The notes under the pieces: generated by a model | The model's input: the letters and a program-made list of their open reading frames with translations, nothing else | Databases searched by the model: none | Told to the model about the DNA's origin: nothing | Shown: piece after piece, positions 62,702 through 64,000 of the stretch | Layout of the letters: every line of letters starts with the position of its first letter | Position numbering within the stretch: position 1 is the first letter of the stretch | Position numbers and translations under genes: made by a program | NCBI GenBank assembly: GCA_024701455.1 | Contig: JABXYP010000001.1 | Span: 2,050,001 to 2,114,000 of the forward strand | Source of the DNA: Bacillus sp. A301a_S52 | GTDB taxonomy: Bacteria > Bacillota > Bacilli > Bacillales > Salisediminibacteriaceae | DNA length: 64,000 nucleotides | Reading direction: 5' to 3'

Positions 62702-62971
62702 GTGCAAGGAAATAATAATGAGTCGTTTTTTGATCAACTAGAGAAAAAAACCAATGTGAAACATCAAGATTTGTTTCAATTAGCTCAGTCAGTTAATAAG
62801 ACAGATTTATCTAACGAACAAAATGTAAGACAACTTATTCATCAAGTTGCTAAATTAGCTAATGCATCTGTCTCAAAGGAAAAAGAAGATGAACTCGTAA
62901 AAGCAATTACGTCAAATAAGGTACCTATGGATTTCGGTTCACTGGCTAAAATGTTTCAAAAACCTAAATGA
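62702..62971 (+). CDS. SpoVIF-like sporulation protein
   Basis: Small soluble protein, 89 residues, resembling B. subtilis SpoVIF (YjcC), which is needed for coat assembly. Matching features are FFDQLEKKTNVKHQDLFQLA at the N terminus, VRQLIHQVAKLANASVSKEK and VPMDFGSLAKMFQ at the C terminus. GTG start at 62702 after GGAGGGAAATA. It is next to gpsA here rather than at the yjc locus. Confidence 0.78.
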   Translation: MQGNNNESFFDQLEKKTNVKHQDLFQLAQSVNKTDLSNEQNVRQLIHQVAKLANASVSKEKEDELVKAITSNKVPMDFGSLAKMFQKPK

Positions 62972-63082
62972 ATTTAGGCTTTCGTATCAGTCATGTGAGA
63001 GCGTTTCTGAATAAATATATTACAGACAGATGCATGGCTGTCATGGTTGTAGTACTTTATACAGGCAGTGTTTAGTCATATT

Positions 63083-63119
63083 AGACTGAAGAAAGAGCCC
63101 CTTATCTTCAGTCTTTTTT
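63083..63119 (+). terminator. Intrinsic terminator downstream of the spoVIF-like gene
   Basis: AGACTGAAGA (63083-63092) pairs exactly with TCTTCAGTCT (63105-63114), then T5. The other parts of the 396-base gap (62972-63082 and 63120-63367) show no gene; the second part is the yphE leader. Confidence 0.85.
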
Positions 63120-63367
63120 ATGTGTAGAATTGAATAAAGTGATGATTTTGATCTCGTGTTACATATAGGAGTTATAAAGCTATAGAGATTATTGTATTTA
63201 GCTGCTGTAACCATGCATTGGATGTACGAGTATGCTATAATAAATCAGGATTTTATAAGATGAGATGATCATAGAGTGAATAAGTGTGTGTCGTTATATT
63301 TCAACATTTGTCCATTGCGGGTCAAGTGATAGACAAGCATTTATAATGACTAGATGGGGGAGACAAG

Positions 63368-63571
63368 ATGTTTGAAGATGGCTTAGTTAAAATGTGGGTT
63401 TCTTTTATAGGAATGGGGCTAATGTTTTTTTCTGTTATATTAACAATTTTCACGAAAGAAAAATTATCTGGGATGTTGAGGTATATTTTATTAACAATTA
63501 GTTTTATTAGCATAATAGTAGCAGGGCTAATCATGCTATTGGTTGTATTTACTGGCCCTGTGCCTGAATAA
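63368..63571 (+). CDS. yphE: YphE-like small membrane protein (DUF2768)
   Basis: Function unknown. The 67 residues are nearly all two membrane helices (MWVSFIGMGLMFFSVILTIF and ILLTISFISIIVAGLIMLLV) joined by a short basic loop (TKEKLSG). Length and position upstream of yphF fit B. subtilis yphE. GGGGGAGA precedes the ATG. Confidence 0.8.
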   Translation: MFEDGLVKMWVSFIGMGLMFFSVILTIFTKEKLSGMLRYILLTISFISIIVAGLIMLLVVFTGPVPE

Positions 63572-63603
63572 TTAAATTTGACTAATATAAGGTAGTGATT
63601 GTT

Positions 63604-64000
63604 TTGTTATCTACTAAGCATATAAGCCTTCTTTTTTTACCACTCTTACTAGTGGGATGTCTTTATCCGGATGAACAAAGGAAAGAGAATCAAATCCCGT
63701 ATGAAGATCAATTGCAGTCTGTGCAACACGCAGTCACACAATATCGTGAAGACACTGGTGTATTGCCTATTAAAACAAGAGAAGCAGATACTCCTATATT
63801 CAAGAAATATCCAGTGGATTTCTCACAACTTGTGCCAACTTATTTGCAAGCGGCTCCAGGGAATTCATTTGAAAATGGCGGTATTTATCAGTATGTTATT
63901 GTAGATCCTGAAGATGCTGCTGAAGTGAGGTTGATCGATCTTAGAAACGTGAGAGCGATTCAAGATTTAGAAAGAAAGATTTTCCAGTATCGAAGTGAAC
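63604..64000 (+). CDS. yphF: YphF-like lipoprotein, N-terminal part (3' end outside window)
   Basis: TTG start at 63604 with AAGGTAGTG about 8 bases upstream; the frame is open to the window end (132 codons seen). Signal peptide and lipobox: ISLLFLPLLLVGCLYPDEQR, Cys near residue 19. The mature part has VQHAVTQYREDTGVLPIKTR and YPVDFSQLVPTYLQ. No catalytic motif is visible. Position after yphE matches B. subtilis yphF, just upstream of spoIVA there. Confidence 0.78.
   Translation, partial: MLSTKHISLLFLPLLLVGCLYPDEQRKENQIPYEDQLQSVQHAVTQYREDTGVLPIKTREADTPIFKKYPVDFSQLVPTYLQAAPGNSFENGGIYQYVIVDPEDAAEVRLIDLRNVRAIQDLERKIFQYRSE

Overview
The window reads as chromosomal backbone of a low-GC, endospore-forming Bacillaceae member. 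It carries almost the whole Bacillus subtilis order drm-pupG-pdp-dacF-spoIIA-lysA-ppiB-rib-scpAB-ypuI-dacB-spmAB-rluB-resABCDE-serA-fer-ypbB-recQ-ypb-ypdA-prsW-sleB-ypeB-ypfA-cmk-rpsA-like-fni-yphA-der-gpsA-yphEF. Acidic secreted proteins (SleB linker, SurA_N lipoprotein) and many TTG starts suggest an alkaliphilic or halotolerant relative rather than B. subtilis itself; this placement is inference. No rRNA, tRNA, prophage or CRISPR array was seen.

Layout. 1-2.9 kb: nucleoside catabolism (deoB end, pupG, pdp). 3.2-7.7 kb: dacF, the spoIIA operon (anti-anti-sigma, anti-sigma, sigma F) and spoVAF. 7.7-9.9 kb: lysine riboswitch, lysA, ppiB. 10.0-14.3 kb: FMN riboswitch and ribDEBAHT. 14.35-16.9 kb: DUF309 gene, scpA, scpB, ypuI. 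17.0-21.6 kb: an accessory block not present at this site in B. subtilis, with two DUF421 genes, a membrane-anchored unknown and a YhcN lipoprotein-spoVAC-spoVAD-spoVAE operon. 21.8-31.1 kb: dacB-spmA-spmB, rluB and the cytochrome c maturation/redox system resABCDE. 31.3-37.7 kb: moaB, cobalamin adenosyltransferase, an intact IS3-family (IS150-like) element, a SurA_N lipoprotein, serA, a Crp-type regulator and ferredoxin. 38-47.4 kb: ypbB-recQ, a CAAX protease, small membrane proteins, fhs, a phosphoesterase, a MerR/B12-type regulator and a MecA paralogue. 47.8-57.4 kb: ypdA, ansA, prsW, a zinc-ribbon miniprotein, sleB-ypeB, ypfA, cmk, plsC, rpsA-like. 57.5-64 kb: fni, yphA, der, plsY, gpsA, spoVIF-like, yphE and the start of yphF.

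The main unexplained structure is a family of six dispersed repeats (about 86-148 bp, all in + orientation) at 2992, 16928, 18365, 44799, 47548 and about 50660. Five of them begin with TTTAT and all six end with TTTAT. They share motifs (GATAAGCGTCCGTAAACCTC, ATAGAGAGGAGAGGTAACT, CGGACGCTAATGTC, GGTTCGTTTTAT) and can fold into two helices. In size and TTTAT borders they recall the bcr1 elements of the B. cereus group. Other notable points are a split spoVA locus, an IS element sitting in the apical loop of an intergenic hairpin, an expanded acidic linker in SleB, and a B12-type regulator that appears to have lost its cobalamin ligand.

Functionally the window joins sporulation control (spoIIA), dipicolinate uptake and germination (spoVA, spoVAF, sleB-ypeB), cortex synthesis and core dehydration (dacF, dacB, spmAB), redox-regulated respiration (res) and basic biosynthesis (lysine, riboflavin, serine, phospholipid, isoprenoid).
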